The notes below the pieces were generated by a model, which was given only the letters and a program-made list of their open reading frames with translations, was not told where the DNA came from and made no database searches. This document shows, piece after piece, positions 26,926 to 35,539 of a DNA stretch of 64,000 nt. A program made the position numbers and the translations under genes. The DNA is taken from NCBI GenBank assembly GCA_964505935.1, contig CAZDKX010000002.1, positions 8,195 through 72,194 of the forward strand, in the 5' to 3' direction. The stretch is from JADGQM01 sp964505935. Lineage in GTDB: Bacteria; Desulfobacterota; Syntrophobacteria; Syntrophobacterales; Syntrophobacteraceae. Positions within the stretch are counted from its first letter, which is position 1, and every line of letters starts with the position of its first letter.

Positions 26926-27505
26926 CCACCACCGCCGTCCATCCTCCCTCACAGCACAGGAGCAAAACCTCATCCAAAATCATGCCAGCCCCGAAGGACG
27001 CCATGAGCACAAATTCATCGCTCGGCGTCCTTCGTGCGCCTCGTGGTGCAAAACCTCAAGCTGACGCTCGTTCCCAAGCAGGAGCTTGCGAACGAGCAAA
27101 TGTCCAGACCATCAACCTTTGTGATCTCTGTGTCGCCGTGGTGAAGATGAGCGATTTCAACCTGACCGGGTATAAGTGCTCAGATTTGCTTGACGATGAT
27201 GAAGACGGGTGGTAGAAGGAAGGCCCAGTCTGTTTCAACGCCAGCTTGGGTGGGTTGGCCGAGCGTCTCCCGATTTGTTGAGGGGCTGCCTTTCATCTGT
27301 CGGGTAATGATTCCATGCCTATGTCATTGAAGGATCTTCTTGCCGCTGCAGTGGACGAGGGGCGAGCGCTTGTTGGCGGGCATCGCCGGCTCTTTTCAGT
27401 CCACGAAAGCGCCTCTGTACCGACCATTGCAGCGACCGCCGCCCTCAAACGCCAATCCATCACCAGCTTTTCGCAGCGGATGCCCCTTCCAGAAAGAGTC
27501 GCCTG
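26926..27505. other. Gene-free region with repeats
   Basis: These 580 bases hold a degenerate family E inverted repeat (GAAGGACGCC ... GGCGTCCTTC, about 26992-27045) and a family D palindrome (27066-27097). An open frame at 27315-27506 overlaps the next gene by one base but has no convincing ribosome-binding site or family resemblance. I see no RNA gene. Confidence 0.5.
27066..27097. repeat. Palindrome, family D copy 2
   Basis: GCTCGTTCCCAAGC, the loop AGGA and GCTTGCGAACGAGC form a stem with one mismatch. It shares its core with the palindrome after hcp at 24610-24635. Confidence 0.65.
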
Positions 27506-28555
27506 ATGCAGATCGAACTCGAAGCGATCACCAAGGCCTGGGGCGAAGTCGTTGCCGTGGACCAGGTCAGCTTCATCGCCAACGATGGCGAGCTGCTGGT
27601 GGTGCTCGGGCCATCAGGCTGCGGCAAATCAACCGTTCTCAGGCTGATCGCCGGCCTGGAAACGGTGACGGCCGGGGCCATCCGCATCGGCGGCCAGGAC
27701 GTCGCCAACCTGCCACCAGCCAGCCGCAATGTGTCCATGGTGTTCCAATCCTATGCCCTCTTTCCCCATTTGAATGTGGCCGAAAACATCGTCTTCGGCC
27801 TCAAAGTGCGCAAGATCGAAGCTACCGAGCGCCAGCGGCGTCTAGAGCGGGCGGTGGAGCTTCTGGGCCTGCAGGGATTGCTGCACCGCAAACCGGCTGA
27901 ACTGTCGGGGGGACAGCGCCAGCGGGTGGCCCTCGGCCGGGCCATCGTGAGCGAAGCGCCGGTGTGTCTGATGGACGAGCCCCTCTCGAACCTCGATGCC
28001 AAGCTCCGCCACGAGATGCGCCGGGAAATCCGCATGCTGCAGCAGCGCCTGGGGATCACCATGATCTATGTCACTCATGACCAGGTCGAAGCCATGACCA
28101 TGGCGGACAAGATCGTGCTCCTCAACGCCGGGCGCGTCGAACAGTTTTCGCCTCCGGAAGAGCTCTATGCCCGTCCGGCCACGGTCTTTGTCGCCGGCTT
28201 CATCGGTACGCCTCCGATGAACCTGCTGCCGCTCACCATCCCCGAGGTCATGCAGTGGGCCAGGGCCAACCTGGCCGCCTGTCTGCCCCAGGGAAGGCCG
28301 GAGCAGCTGATCCTGGGGGTGCGGCCGGAAAAGATCAGCCTTGATGAAGCGGGGCTGGCCGCCAACGTTCTCAGCCTCGAATACCTTGGCGCCGACAGCC
28401 TCATCGCCTGCCAGATCGGCGCCCGCGAATTGATCGTGCGCCAGAGCGGCCGGGTGAAGTTGGCCCCCGGCGATCGCATTCACTTGAACTGGCCGCAGGC
28501 CGAAAGCCATTTCTTCGAGGCGGGCACCGGTCTGCGCCATACCGGACAAGCGTGA
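27506..28555 (+). CDS. Carbohydrate/glycerol-3-phosphate ABC transporter ATPase (UgpC-like)
   Basis: This 349-residue cytoplasmic ATPase belongs to the MalK/UgpC type. Walker A is GPSGCGKST, the Q-loop is in VFQSYALFPH, the signature is LSGGQRQRVALGRA, Walker B is VCLMDEPLSNLD and the switch His lies in YVTHDQVEAMT. A TOBE-like regulatory domain follows residue 240. The Shine-Dalgarno region before ATG 27506 is weak (GAAAGAG). It is the first gene of a four-gene transporter set and precedes the binding protein by 59 bases. In E. coli ugp the ATPase gene comes after the permeases, so the order differs here. Confidence 0.88.
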   Translation: MQIELEAITKAWGEVVAVDQVSFIANDGELLVVLGPSGCGKSTVLRLIAGLETVTAGAIRIGGQDVANLPPASRNVSMVFQSYALFPHLNVAENIVFGLKVRKIEATERQRRLERAVELLGLQGLLHRKPAELSGGQRQRVALGRAIVSEAPVCLMDEPLSNLDAKLRHEMRREIRMLQQRLGITMIYVTHDQVEAMTMADKIVLLNAGRVEQFSPPEELYARPATVFVAGFIGTPPMNLLPLTIPEVMQWARANLAACLPQGRPEQLILGVRPEKISLDEAGLAANVLSLEYLGADSLIACQIGARELIVRQSGRVKLAPGDRIHLNWPQAESHFFEAGTGLRHTGQA

Positions 28556-28614
28556 AAACTCCCCGGTCGCTTGCCGCCGGGGGTTGATGGAAACCCAAGA
28601 GGAAGGGGAGCGGT

Positions 28615-29901
28615 ATGAAACGGTTCGTGACGAAGGCGTTGTTCTGGGTCGTGGTAGCGGCCTGCCTGGGGGCAACCGGAGCCCAGGCGGCCGTCGAGCT
28701 CAACATGTACTACCCGGTGGCCGTCGGCGGCCCCATTACCAAAGTCATTGATGACATGATCGCAGAGTTCGAAAAGGCCAACCCGGATATCAAGGTCAAG
28801 GCGGTCTACGCCGGCAACTACGACGACACCCGGGTCAAGGCCCTGGCCGCGCTCAAGGCCAACCAGCCGGTGCAACTCAGTGTGCTTTTTTCCATCGATG
28901 TGTTCGAGCTGATCGACCAGGACGTGCTCGTCCCCTTCGACGAGGTCGCCACCTCAGCCGGGGACAAGCAGTGGCTGGCTTCCTTCTACCCCGCCCTGAT
29001 GCAGAACTCCAAGGCTAAGGGCAAGATCTGGGGGGTCCCCTTCCAGCGCTCGACCATCGTGATGTATCACAACAAGGACGCCTTCAAGGAAGCAGGGCTC
29101 GACCCGAACAAGCCGCCCGCCACCTGGGAGGAGATGGCAGCCCTTTCACAGAAGCTGGTCAAGAAGGATGCCTCGGGCAATGTCGCCCGCTGGGGTGTGA
29201 TGATCCCTTCGACCGGCTACACTTACTGGATGTTCCAGGCGCTTTGCATCGAAAACGGCCAGGAGCTCATGAACCAGGAAGGGAACAAGACCAACTTCGA
29301 TCATGCCGATGTGGTGGCCTCCCTGCAGTACTGGCGCGACCTGGCCGTCAAGCACAAGGTGATGCCCGAGGGCACCATCGATTGGGGCACGCTGCGCCAG
29401 AAGTTCCTGGAGGGCGCTACGGCGATCATGTGGCACACCACGGGCAACCTCACGGCGGTGCGGGAGGGCGCGAAGTTCGACTTCGGCGTGAGCATGCTGC
29501 CCGCCTCGAAGCGCCGCGGCTCGCCCACCGGCGGCGGCAACTTCTACCTTTTCAAGAAGACCTCGCCCGAGGAGCGCGCGGCGTGCCTGAAATTCATCAA
29601 GTTCATGACCTCACCGGAGCTGAGCGCCCGCTGGTCCATCGCGACGGGCTATGTGGCCACCAGCCCCGCTGCCTATGAGACGGAAACGCTCAAGAAATAC
29701 GTGGCCGATTTTCCGGCGGCGGCAGTGGCCCGTGACCAGTTTCCTTACTCGGTGGCCGAATTTTCCGTATATGAGAATGCCAGGGTCAAGAAATTCCTGG
29801 ATGACGCCATCCAGAGCGTGCTGACCGGCGGGAAGCAGCCCGCAGAGGCCCTGACCAGCGCTCAGCAGCAGGCCGAACGCGTGCTCAAGGCCTACCGGTG
29901 A
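28615..29901 (+). CDS. ABC transporter substrate-binding protein (UgpB-like)
   Basis: This 428-residue periplasmic family 1 solute-binding protein has a cleavable signal peptide ending at AQA (about residue 24). The mature N-terminus reads VELNMYYPVAVGGP, close to UgpB-type proteins that bind glycerol-3-phosphate or its diesters. Typical family segments include FEKANPDIKVKAVYAGNYDD, PFQRSTIVMYHNKDAF and GGGNFYLFK. The ATG has GGAAGGGGAG upstream. Ligand identity is not certain; sugars are the main alternative. Confidence 0.88.
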   Translation: MKRFVTKALFWVVVAACLGATGAQAAVELNMYYPVAVGGPITKVIDDMIAEFEKANPDIKVKAVYAGNYDDTRVKALAALKANQPVQLSVLFSIDVFELIDQDVLVPFDEVATSAGDKQWLASFYPALMQNSKAKGKIWGVPFQRSTIVMYHNKDAFKEAGLDPNKPPATWEEMAALSQKLVKKDASGNVARWGVMIPSTGYTYWMFQALCIENGQELMNQEGNKTNFDHADVVASLQYWRDLAVKHKVMPEGTIDWGTLRQKFLEGATAIMWHTTGNLTAVREGAKFDFGVSMLPASKRRGSPTGGGNFYLFKKTSPEERAACLKFIKFMTSPELSARWSIATGYVATSPAAYETETLKKYVADFPAAAVARDQFPYSVAEFSVYENARVKKFLDDAIQSVLTGGKQPAEALTSAQQQAERVLKAYR

Positions 29902-30141
29902 TGCCGGTGCCATGCTTTCCCCCTTCCCTTTCCCCTCCCACGAGGGGAGGGGGATCGGTCCATGTCTCCCCTTCCTCGAAGTGAGGGAGGGGGGGAGGAG
30001 AGCAGCAGGAAGATCTGCAATGACTTCTTCGTGTGATTTTGCAGGTCTTCGCGTGACTTCGTGTGACTTCGTGGATGAAAAAGTGGTTAAAAAATATCCG
30101 CCCTTGGGCGTTAGACTGCTGCTGACTTCAAATTTGGCTGG
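29902..30141. repeat. Repeat-filled gap inside the Ugp-type operon
   Basis: Within this 240-base gap, 29918-30000 is a family A G/C-run palindrome (CCCCTCCCACGAGGGGAGGG and a second part). The stretch 30026-30080 contains degenerate repeats of CTTCGTGTGA/CTTCGTGGA like family E. It separates the binding-protein gene from the permease genes and could create a transcript end or stability boundary. Confidence 0.55.
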
Positions 30142-31029
30142 ATGATGCGCCTCAAGTATCAAACCGCTAACTGGGTTTATGCGTGGCTGCTGCTCCTTCC
30201 CGCCTCGATCCTGATGGTGGCTTTTACCCATTACCCGATTGTGGGGAGCATTTGGGCCAGCTTTTTTTCCACCCCGCGCCAGGGCCGGGCCAGCCGGTTC
30301 GTCGGCGTGGACAACTATGTGTCGATGGTCAACGACCCCGTTTTCTGGCAGGTGCTGGCCAACAATTTTCTCTACGCCCTGGGTGCCATCCCGGTCAGCG
30401 TCTGCCTGGCTTTGCTCATGGCCGTCTGGGTCAACGGCAGACTGCCGGGCCGGGGCATTGTCCGGGCCGCCTATTTCACCCCGACCATTCTCCCGATGGT
30501 CGCCGTGGCCAATATCTGGCTCTTCTTTTACACACCTCAGATCGGCATTCTCGATCGCCTCTGCGGCCTGTTCGGAATCCCCAGCCACAGCTGGCTCGGT
30601 GACCCTGCCACCGCTTTGGGTTGCCTCGTGGTGCTGGCCATCTGGAAGGACGCAGGCTTCTTCATGATTTTCTTTCTGGCGGCCCTCCAGGGAATTTCAC
30701 CCGAACTCGAGGAAGCCGCCCTCATCGAAGGGGCCGGCCGCTGGTATTTCTTTCGCCGGGTGACCCTGCCGCTGCTGATGCCGACGACGCTTTTCGTGCT
30801 GGTCAATGCTACGATCAACTCCTTCAAGCTCGTCGACCACATCTTCATCCTGACCAAGGGCGGCCCCGACAACGCCTCCTCATTGTTGCTCTACTACATC
30901 TATGAAGTCTCTTTCGGCTTCTGGGACACGGCCTACGCCTCGACCCTGACGGTGGTGCTGCTGTTGATCCTGAGCGTGCTGGCCGTCACGCAGTTTAAAT
31001 ACCTGGAGAAACGGGTGCACTATCAGTGA
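30142..31029 (+). CDS. ABC transporter permease (UgpA/MalF-like)
   Basis: This 295-residue inner-membrane protein has about six membrane helices, beginning VYAWLLLLPASILMVAF. The cytoplasmic EAA loop reads EEAALIEGAGRWYFFRRVTLPLL and docks the ATPase. The open frame starts ATG-ATG at 30142 without a clear Shine-Dalgarno, so translation after the repeat-filled gap may be weak. It lies 44 bases before the second permease gene, with which it should form the heterodimeric channel. Confidence 0.88.
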   Translation: MMRLKYQTANWVYAWLLLLPASILMVAFTHYPIVGSIWASFFSTPRQGRASRFVGVDNYVSMVNDPVFWQVLANNFLYALGAIPVSVCLALLMAVWVNGRLPGRGIVRAAYFTPTILPMVAVANIWLFFYTPQIGILDRLCGLFGIPSHSWLGDPATALGCLVVLAIWKDAGFFMIFFLAALQGISPELEEAALIEGAGRWYFFRRVTLPLLMPTTLFVLVNATINSFKLVDHIFILTKGGPDNASSLLLYYIYEVSFGFWDTAYASTLTVVLLLILSVLAVTQFKYLEKRVHYQ

Positions 31030-31073
31030 CGCCTGAGTCGTGAGTTTAGGGGGACAGGGGATCAGGTGGGAAC

Positions 31074-31895
31074 ATGATCATCCGAAAAGCCGACTGGGGA
31101 TATTACCTGGAAACTGCGGGAGCCTGGCTGCTGGCGTTTCTGTGGGCGGCACCGCTGCTCTATGCCACGTGGGCAGCCTTTCACCCCATGGATTTCGTCA
31201 GCCGCTTCGACCTGCTCGCCCCGCTGACCCTGGACAACTTCCACTCGGCCTGGAGGGTTGCGCCTTTTGCCCGGTACTTCCTGAACACCTTCCTCCTGGT
31301 TTCCATGACCCTGACCGGCCAGTTGATCCTCTGTACTCTGGCCGCCTATGCTTTTGCCCGCTTTGAATTTCCCGGCAGGGAGACCGCCTTCATCCTCGTG
31401 CTCATCCAAATCATGATCATGCCCGATGTCCTCATCGTTCAGAACTACCTCACGACGAGCAAACTGGGCCTGGTGGACACCATCCTCGGGATTGGACTGC
31501 CCTACATGGGTTCCGCTTTCGGCATCTTCCTGCTGCGCCAGGCCTTCAAGCAGGTCCCGCGAGAACTGGAGGAAGCCGCCCGAGTCGAAGGCGCCGGCTG
31601 GCTGTCGATTCTCCTGAAGGTTTACGTGCCGCTCGCGCGACCAACCTACCTCGCCTACGGCCTCGTCTCCGTCAGCTACCACTGGAACAACTTCCTGTGG
31701 CCGGTGGTCATCACCAACTCCACCAACACACGGCCTCTTACCGTGGGGCTGTCGATCTTCGGAGCGCCCGAGTCGGGGGTGAACTTCTCCGTCATCTCGG
31801 CCGGTACCCTTCTCGCCGTTTCCCCCCTGCTGCTTGCCTTTCTGTTGTTCCAGCGCCAGTTCGTCCAGAGCTTCATGCGTTCCGGCATCAAGTAG
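31074..31895 (+). CDS. ABC transporter permease (UgpE/MalG-like)
   Basis: This 273-residue inner-membrane permease has about six helices and the EAA loop EEAARVEGAGWLSILLKVYVP. It starts at ATG 31074 after a G-rich leader. The family length is 270-280, so it is complete. It is the last gene of the transporter set; the next 1045 bases contain no intact gene. Confidence 0.88.
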   Translation: MIIRKADWGYYLETAGAWLLAFLWAAPLLYATWAAFHPMDFVSRFDLLAPLTLDNFHSAWRVAPFARYFLNTFLLVSMTLTGQLILCTLAAYAFARFEFPGRETAFILVLIQIMIMPDVLIVQNYLTTSKLGLVDTILGIGLPYMGSAFGIFLLRQAFKQVPRELEEAARVEGAGWLSILLKVYVPLARPTYLAYGLVSVSYHWNNFLWPVVITNSTNTRPLTVGLSIFGAPESGVNFSVISAGTLLAVSPLLLAFLLFQRQFVQSFMRSGIK

Positions 31896-31920
31896 TGGTG
31901 AATATTATCCAACTCTCAGC

Positions 31921-32033
31921 ATGAGTGTATAATAATACCCGTATACTACTAACCTATCGACATCGTAAGGCAACTTATCCCATCCGGCCCGTTTCCGGTT
32001 ATCCGGAAAGGTAATGTGGATATTATTACTCAT
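31921..32033. repeat. AT-rich imperfect inverted repeat
   Basis: ATGAGTGTATAATAATA (31921-31937) is mirrored by TATTATTACTCAT (32021-32033). Between them, TTTCCGG-TTA-TCCGGAAA forms a perfect inner hairpin near 31992-32009. The composition differs from the neighbouring genes. It could be a small MITE-like element or an operator region; no target-site duplication was established. Confidence 0.4.
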
Positions 32034-32239
32034 ATTGCGCGATTCAAGAGCGACTCTTATCAGTTATGCAAGTTATTGCAATAATGCAAAAGAATCTTCT
32101 ACAGTAACAATGGCACATACCTTGCTCTAGGTAACCATCGGAAGCTGCAGGGTCGTGATGAAATCTGAGTATTGCAGGGTGAATCTGAAGCTTCCGCAAG
32201 TCGCTCTTTGGCAAAATATCTAGAATGAGCCGGTTATAT

Positions 32240-32430
32240 CCTTGTGTGCTGTTCGACTGCTCGTGATGAGAAAGCGCTGGCGGAGAGACTGGATCCCGAT
32301 ATTGTGATGCCGGATGTCACCTCCCTGACAAAACTGGTTTGCTCCTGCTCGAAGGGATAATTCTCAGGGGACCCTTCGACCCCGTTGTGTTGGAAGCTGT
32401 GTTGTCCTCTGCGCGCTCGAAAGCGAAATC
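32240..32430 (+). pseudogene. Possible remnant of a response-regulator receiver domain
   Basis: One frame reads ALAERLDPDIVMPDV, like the region around the phospho-Asp of receiver domains. After a frame change, another frame reads GPFDPVVLEAVLSSARSKA, like the conserved Lys-Pro-Phe C-terminal end of a receiver. Stops and frame changes separate the parts and no start is visible. The resemblance is short and was judged by eye, so this is a tentative call. Confidence 0.3.
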
Positions 32431-32770
32431 AAGGCAGGTGTGGAATTTTCAAGGAAAGCTGAAAACCGAACCCGAAGGTATAGCAGGCTCAGTCTCCAAA
32501 CAGGGAACTCTCAGAAGTAAGTGTTTCAGATTCCATGCTGAGCTCATGTGGCGGTTGCGGGTTCGACTTGAGGTTCCGGTTAATGTGAATTTTGCAGTGG
32601 CGGTTCGAGCGGTAGCGGAGGTGCTGATTTCTTGCTGAGCTGATGGTCGTGTGGAAGTTCCAGTGGAAGATCTGATACGGGGTTGCGAAATTTCAAATTC
32701 AAGCTGGTGATTGTAGCTCTTTCGAATGTCTGACTTAGAAGAAACGATCTGAGAGCCCCCCTTTCATGGC

Positions 32771-32813
32771 AGGAGGCTGTGGGGAACACCCTTACAGCCT
32801 CCTGTTTTTTTTG
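32771..32813 (+). terminator. Strong intrinsic terminator
   Basis: AGGAGGCTGT and ACAGCCTCCT pair perfectly around a 17-base loop and are followed by a run of eight T. This is the clearest Rho-independent terminator in the window. It is on the plus strand, but the nearest intact plus-strand gene ends 875 bases upstream, so it may end a long transporter-operon tail or a non-coding RNA. Confidence 0.85.
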
Positions 32814-32940
32814 CCTCCCGATTTTGCGTATGGTATTCTGAATCATTCGTGAACAGGGAGCTCAGTGTAACCCGGCTTGCCGGGAAGCCTGATCTGTATC
32901 GGGAGTAAGGTACGGTACGGCACTCGGGGGGCAATCCTTT

Positions 32941-33783
32941 ATGGTTCAACCTGTGCAAGGATCGAGACAGGGGTACAGCGCCTTCATCTTCACCCTGGCT
33001 GCCCTGGCCATTGCGTTTCTCGCGTCGGGGTGTGTCACCAACCCGATTACCGGCCGCAGTCAGGCCATGATCGTGAGCGATCAGGAAGCCTCAAAAGTCT
33101 CACGGCAGGCCTATCTTCAATTGCTGTCGGCGGCCAATCGTGAGAACGCCCTGGACAGTAACCAGCAAACTTTACGCCGCGTGCGTGGGATCACGGATAG
33201 GGTTGTCGCACAAGCCATCCAGTTGCGCCCCGAGACCCGGAACTGGCAATGGGAAGTCCATGTTTTGAAAGCCAATGAGGTAAACGCTTGGTGTATGGCG
33301 GGAGGCAAGATGGCTGTCTACACGGGTTTGCTCGAAAAGATCAAACCCAGCGACGATGAACTCGCACAGGTCATGGCTCATGAAATCTCCCATGCCCTCC
33401 TGTCGCATCAGGCCGAGAAGATCTCCCGAGTGCAGATGCAGAGAACGGGGCTACAACTGGGAGTCCTGGTAGGGGCGATTGCGGGTTACGACTTGAGCGG
33501 GGTTGCCGGCCTGGCCGACAGCGCGGCAGCAGTCGCCTTGCAGTTACCCAACAGTCGAGAGGCCGAGCGCGAAGCGGACCAGTTGGGGATCATGCTCGCG
33601 GCGCGTGCAGGCTATAACCCACAGGCCGCCGTTTCCCTGTGGGAGAAGATGCTGCGGTCCTCAAGCGGCGCCCCCCCCGAATGGCTGAGCACGCATCCCG
33701 ACCCTGAAGCACGTGTCAGTTACATGCGTACCTTGGCAGAAGAGTACATGCCGGTCTATCGAAGCGCTGCGGGAAAGCTGTAG
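32941..33783 (+). CDS. M48-family metalloprotease, lipoprotein
   Basis: This 280-residue periplasmic zinc peptidase resembles BepA/LoiP-type envelope proteases. It has a signal peptide with lipobox LASGC (Cys31). The zinc motif HEISH is at residues 147-151, and the downstream third ligand lies in SREAEREADQLG. The CVTNPITGRSQ segment after the lipid anchor is typical of the group. It starts at ATG 32941 with a G-rich leader. The C-terminus ends in the STHPDPEARVSYM segment common to this family. The intrinsic terminator lies about 130 bases upstream, so it probably has its own promoter. Its role is likely quality control of outer-membrane proteins. Confidence 0.9.
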   Translation: MVQPVQGSRQGYSAFIFTLAALAIAFLASGCVTNPITGRSQAMIVSDQEASKVSRQAYLQLLSAANRENALDSNQQTLRRVRGITDRVVAQAIQLRPETRNWQWEVHVLKANEVNAWCMAGGKMAVYTGLLEKIKPSDDELAQVMAHEISHALLSHQAEKISRVQMQRTGLQLGVLVGAIAGYDLSGVAGLADSAAAVALQLPNSREAEREADQLGIMLAARAGYNPQAAVSLWEKMLRSSSGAPPEWLSTHPDPEARVSYMRTLAEEYMPVYRSAAGKL

Positions 33784-33833
33784 AGGCAGCGCCCGCCCGG
33801 CATCGTCCAGCAGCACCAAAGGGAGCTCTCCTC

Positions 33834-33854
33834 AAAGGGCACGCCCTGCCCTTT
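33834..33854. terminator. Hairpin between convergent genes
   Basis: AAAGGGCA and TGCCCTTT form a perfect eight-base-pair stem with loop CGCCC, about 50 bases after the protease stop and about 90 bases before the stop of the convergent kinase gene. It lacks a T-run, so termination is possible but unproven. Confidence 0.45.
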
Positions 33855-33942
33855 GCCCCTCATAAAATGCCATAGCCTGCCGCAGTTCGGTGAACTGCTG
33901 GATGACGAAAACTGGTGACAGCCAACAGCATGACCTGGATAT

Positions 33943-35028
33943 TCATGGCAGGGCTCTCAGGATCGTTTTGGCGTGCCGGACCAGCCGCCCGCGATAATCC
34001 CGGTTGAGCCAGGAGTTTCGCGCGATGCGCAGCAGGGTGATGCCCATGTAGAAGGGGATGCGACGGGTGATGGCCCTGAAGGCGCTCATGCGATCCGGGA
34101 AATGGCGGCAGTATTCCCAGAGGAAATGCCCGATAAAGGGTTCGGCGGCGCCGGGGTCGCCCTTCCCCTGGAGGAAGAAGTGCGCCAGCTCTCCACAGAG
34201 CCTGCCCAGGTCGAACACTCGATCGGCCCACTGCATCCGCTCCAGGTCAATGGCCATCACGGCCTGGCCCTGGCCGAAAAGGAAATTCGCGGGTGTGACG
34301 TCGCCGTGCACCAGCACGCTTCGGTCCTCCCACATGATGCTCTGAGTCCGCCAGCTTTCGCCCAGGTGGTAGAGCTCGCCGGAATCGTCGCCTCCCAGGT
34401 TGAGTCTGGCGATCAGCGCCCCAATGACCCGCCCCAGGTAGGCATGACTGTGGTCGAAGTTGACGCCCAACTCCCCCGCCGTGAGGTTGTGCATAGCGGC
34501 CAGAAAATGGGCCAGGGCCGTGAGCTTCCGGTATAGCCGCTCGCCCTTGCCCAGGTGCATGGCCTCATTGATCACTTTCCCCAGCGCGTCACCTTCCAGA
34601 AATTCCATGATCAGCACGTTGCCTGTGTCCGGGTTGAAGCCCAGGGGCCTGACCACATAATGAGGCGGCGAATCGAACCCCAGCCCGCGCAGATAGACGA
34701 GGTTGCTGAACTCGACCTCTCCTGTTTCAGGATGCTGGCCGGCATTGCCTCGGGAAGGATAGAATTTGCCCACCAGCCGCACGCGGCTGTATTTCTCCTC
34801 ATAGAGGTAGACGTTGCGCGAATACTCGGCCTGGAAGACGCGGAATTCCACTCCCGCCGGTCCGACTTTCAACTGGGGAAGGATATGATCCTGAAGATAC
34901 TGGAAGAGAGGATCATGATGGTCAAGATGTCCAAGATACCTGCCGATCATCGTCACGCTCGGGAAATCATCATGACAGTGGGCCGCTGCCGGCCCTCCTG
35001 CGGAGGCACAGCCCCCGTCATATACCAT
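33943..35028 (-). CDS. APH-family phosphotransferase (kinase-like) of unknown substrate
   Basis: This protein has 361 residues from the first start, or 335 from an ATG at 34950 (MIGRYLGHLDH); the first 26 residues look unlike folded protein, so the shorter form is plausible. It has a protein-kinase-like fold. The catalytic Brenner motif reads VLVHGDVTPANFLF and the metal-binding segment AIDLERM replaces the usual D-x-D/E. An IMEFLEGDALG hinge precedes them. Such enzymes phosphorylate small molecules such as choline, amino sugars or aminoglycosides. No resistance or lipopolysaccharide genes are adjacent. It lies convergent to the M48 gene. Confidence 0.75.
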   Translation of the reverse strand: MVYDGGCASAGGPAAAHCHDDFPSVTMIGRYLGHLDHHDPLFQYLQDHILPQLKVGPAGVEFRVFQAEYSRNVYLYEEKYSRVRLVGKFYPSRGNAGQHPETGEVEFSNLVYLRGLGFDSPPHYVVRPLGFNPDTGNVLIMEFLEGDALGKVINEAMHLGKGERLYRKLTALAHFLAAMHNLTAGELGVNFDHSHAYLGRVIGALIARLNLGGDDSGELYHLGESWRTQSIMWEDRSVLVHGDVTPANFLFGQGQAVMAIDLERMQWADRVFDLGRLCGELAHFFLQGKGDPGAAEPFIGHFLWEYCRHFPDRMSAFRAITRRIPFYMGITLLRIARNSWLNRDYRGRLVRHAKTILRALP

Positions 35029-35296
35029 GGTCCAGGCAGTATGTCATCCGTTCAACTCCATGGAAACGGGCATGATGGACGAACCGACCGGCAAGGAATG
35101 CTGGCAGGCCTTCAACGCCTTACCACGTCCCTCGAAGAAACGCGGTATGATTGGGGCCTGGCTATTCAGCTATGAAAGGCTATTCTTGCAGTTGCTCCCC
35201 CTGGCCCTCCTGAATTCGCCAGACAAACACTCATGGTAGTCGCGCTTGAGGAGTGTTATACTTGTTTACGATTGAAAGTCGCGCTTTTCAGTCTTT

Positions 35297-35380
35297 CTGG
35301 ATGCCCGCCAGAAGCACGCGGGCATGACGGTTGTGGGCCTGCCGCGCACTCATTCCCGCAGGTTTTTAGCGGGAATCCAG
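35297..35380. repeat. REP-like palindrome, family B copy 2
   Basis: CTGGATGCCCGC ... GCGGGCAT and CATTCCCGC ... GCGGGAATCCAG form nested stems related to the copy at 6025-6112. The outer arms pair CTGGAT with ATCCAG. Confidence 0.7.
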
Positions 35381-35401
35381 CATTCTGAAACTTCATTTTG
35401 A

Positions 35402-35474
35402 CGCTGAGACACAGAGGACACAGGGTCTCACGCCAAGGGCTTTTTCCGCAAGTTCCGCGTCTCTGCGTGAGACA
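35402..35474. repeat. Long imperfect hairpin (CTCTGCGT type)
   Basis: TGAGACACAGAG on the left pairs imperfectly with CTCTGCGTGAGA on the right across about 45 bases. It is a separate sequence type from family B and lies upstream of the M6-like gene. Its position argues against a role as terminator of that gene. Confidence 0.55.
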
Positions 35475-35539
35475 AAAACGGTAGCTTCTCAAGCTGAACA
35501 AGCATAAGACTGCCTGAAAAGCCTTTCGAGGAGACAAAC

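Larger units (their letters stand above)
31896..32940. other. 1 kb gene-poor region with structured elements
   Basis: This stretch is noticeably more AT-rich than its surroundings, especially 31896-32100. It contains an imperfect inverted repeat (31921-32033), a decayed receiver-domain remnant (about 32240-32430) and a strong intrinsic terminator (32771-32813). No intact protein gene is credible between 31896 and 32940. Confidence 0.55.
35029..35539. other. Gene-free region with two hairpin repeats
   Basis: This 511-base stretch holds a family B repeat (35297-35380) and a second long hairpin (about 35402-35474: TGAGACACAGAG ... CTCTGCGTGAGA). An open frame near 35060-35239 has no recognisable product. 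The ribosome-binding site of the next gene (GAGGAGA) is at about 35528. Confidence 0.5.

Noticed and set aside
26982..27215. 77-codon open frame downstream of sodC
   Set aside because: It runs through two palindromic repeats and has no independent support.
27315..27506. 63-codon open frame directly before the Ugp-type ATPase, overlapping it by one base
   Set aside because: The overlap is suggestive, but there is no good ribosome-binding site and the sequence resembles no family.
32339..32638. 99-codon open frame in the gene-poor region
   Set aside because: Its start falls within the decayed receiver remnant and the rest is repetitive Val/Arg/Ala text; no ribosome-binding site.
35027..35239. 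70-codon open frame upstream of the M6-like gene
   Set aside because: Only partly tryptophan- and leucine-rich sequence without family match; start region overlaps the start of the kinase gene on the other strand.
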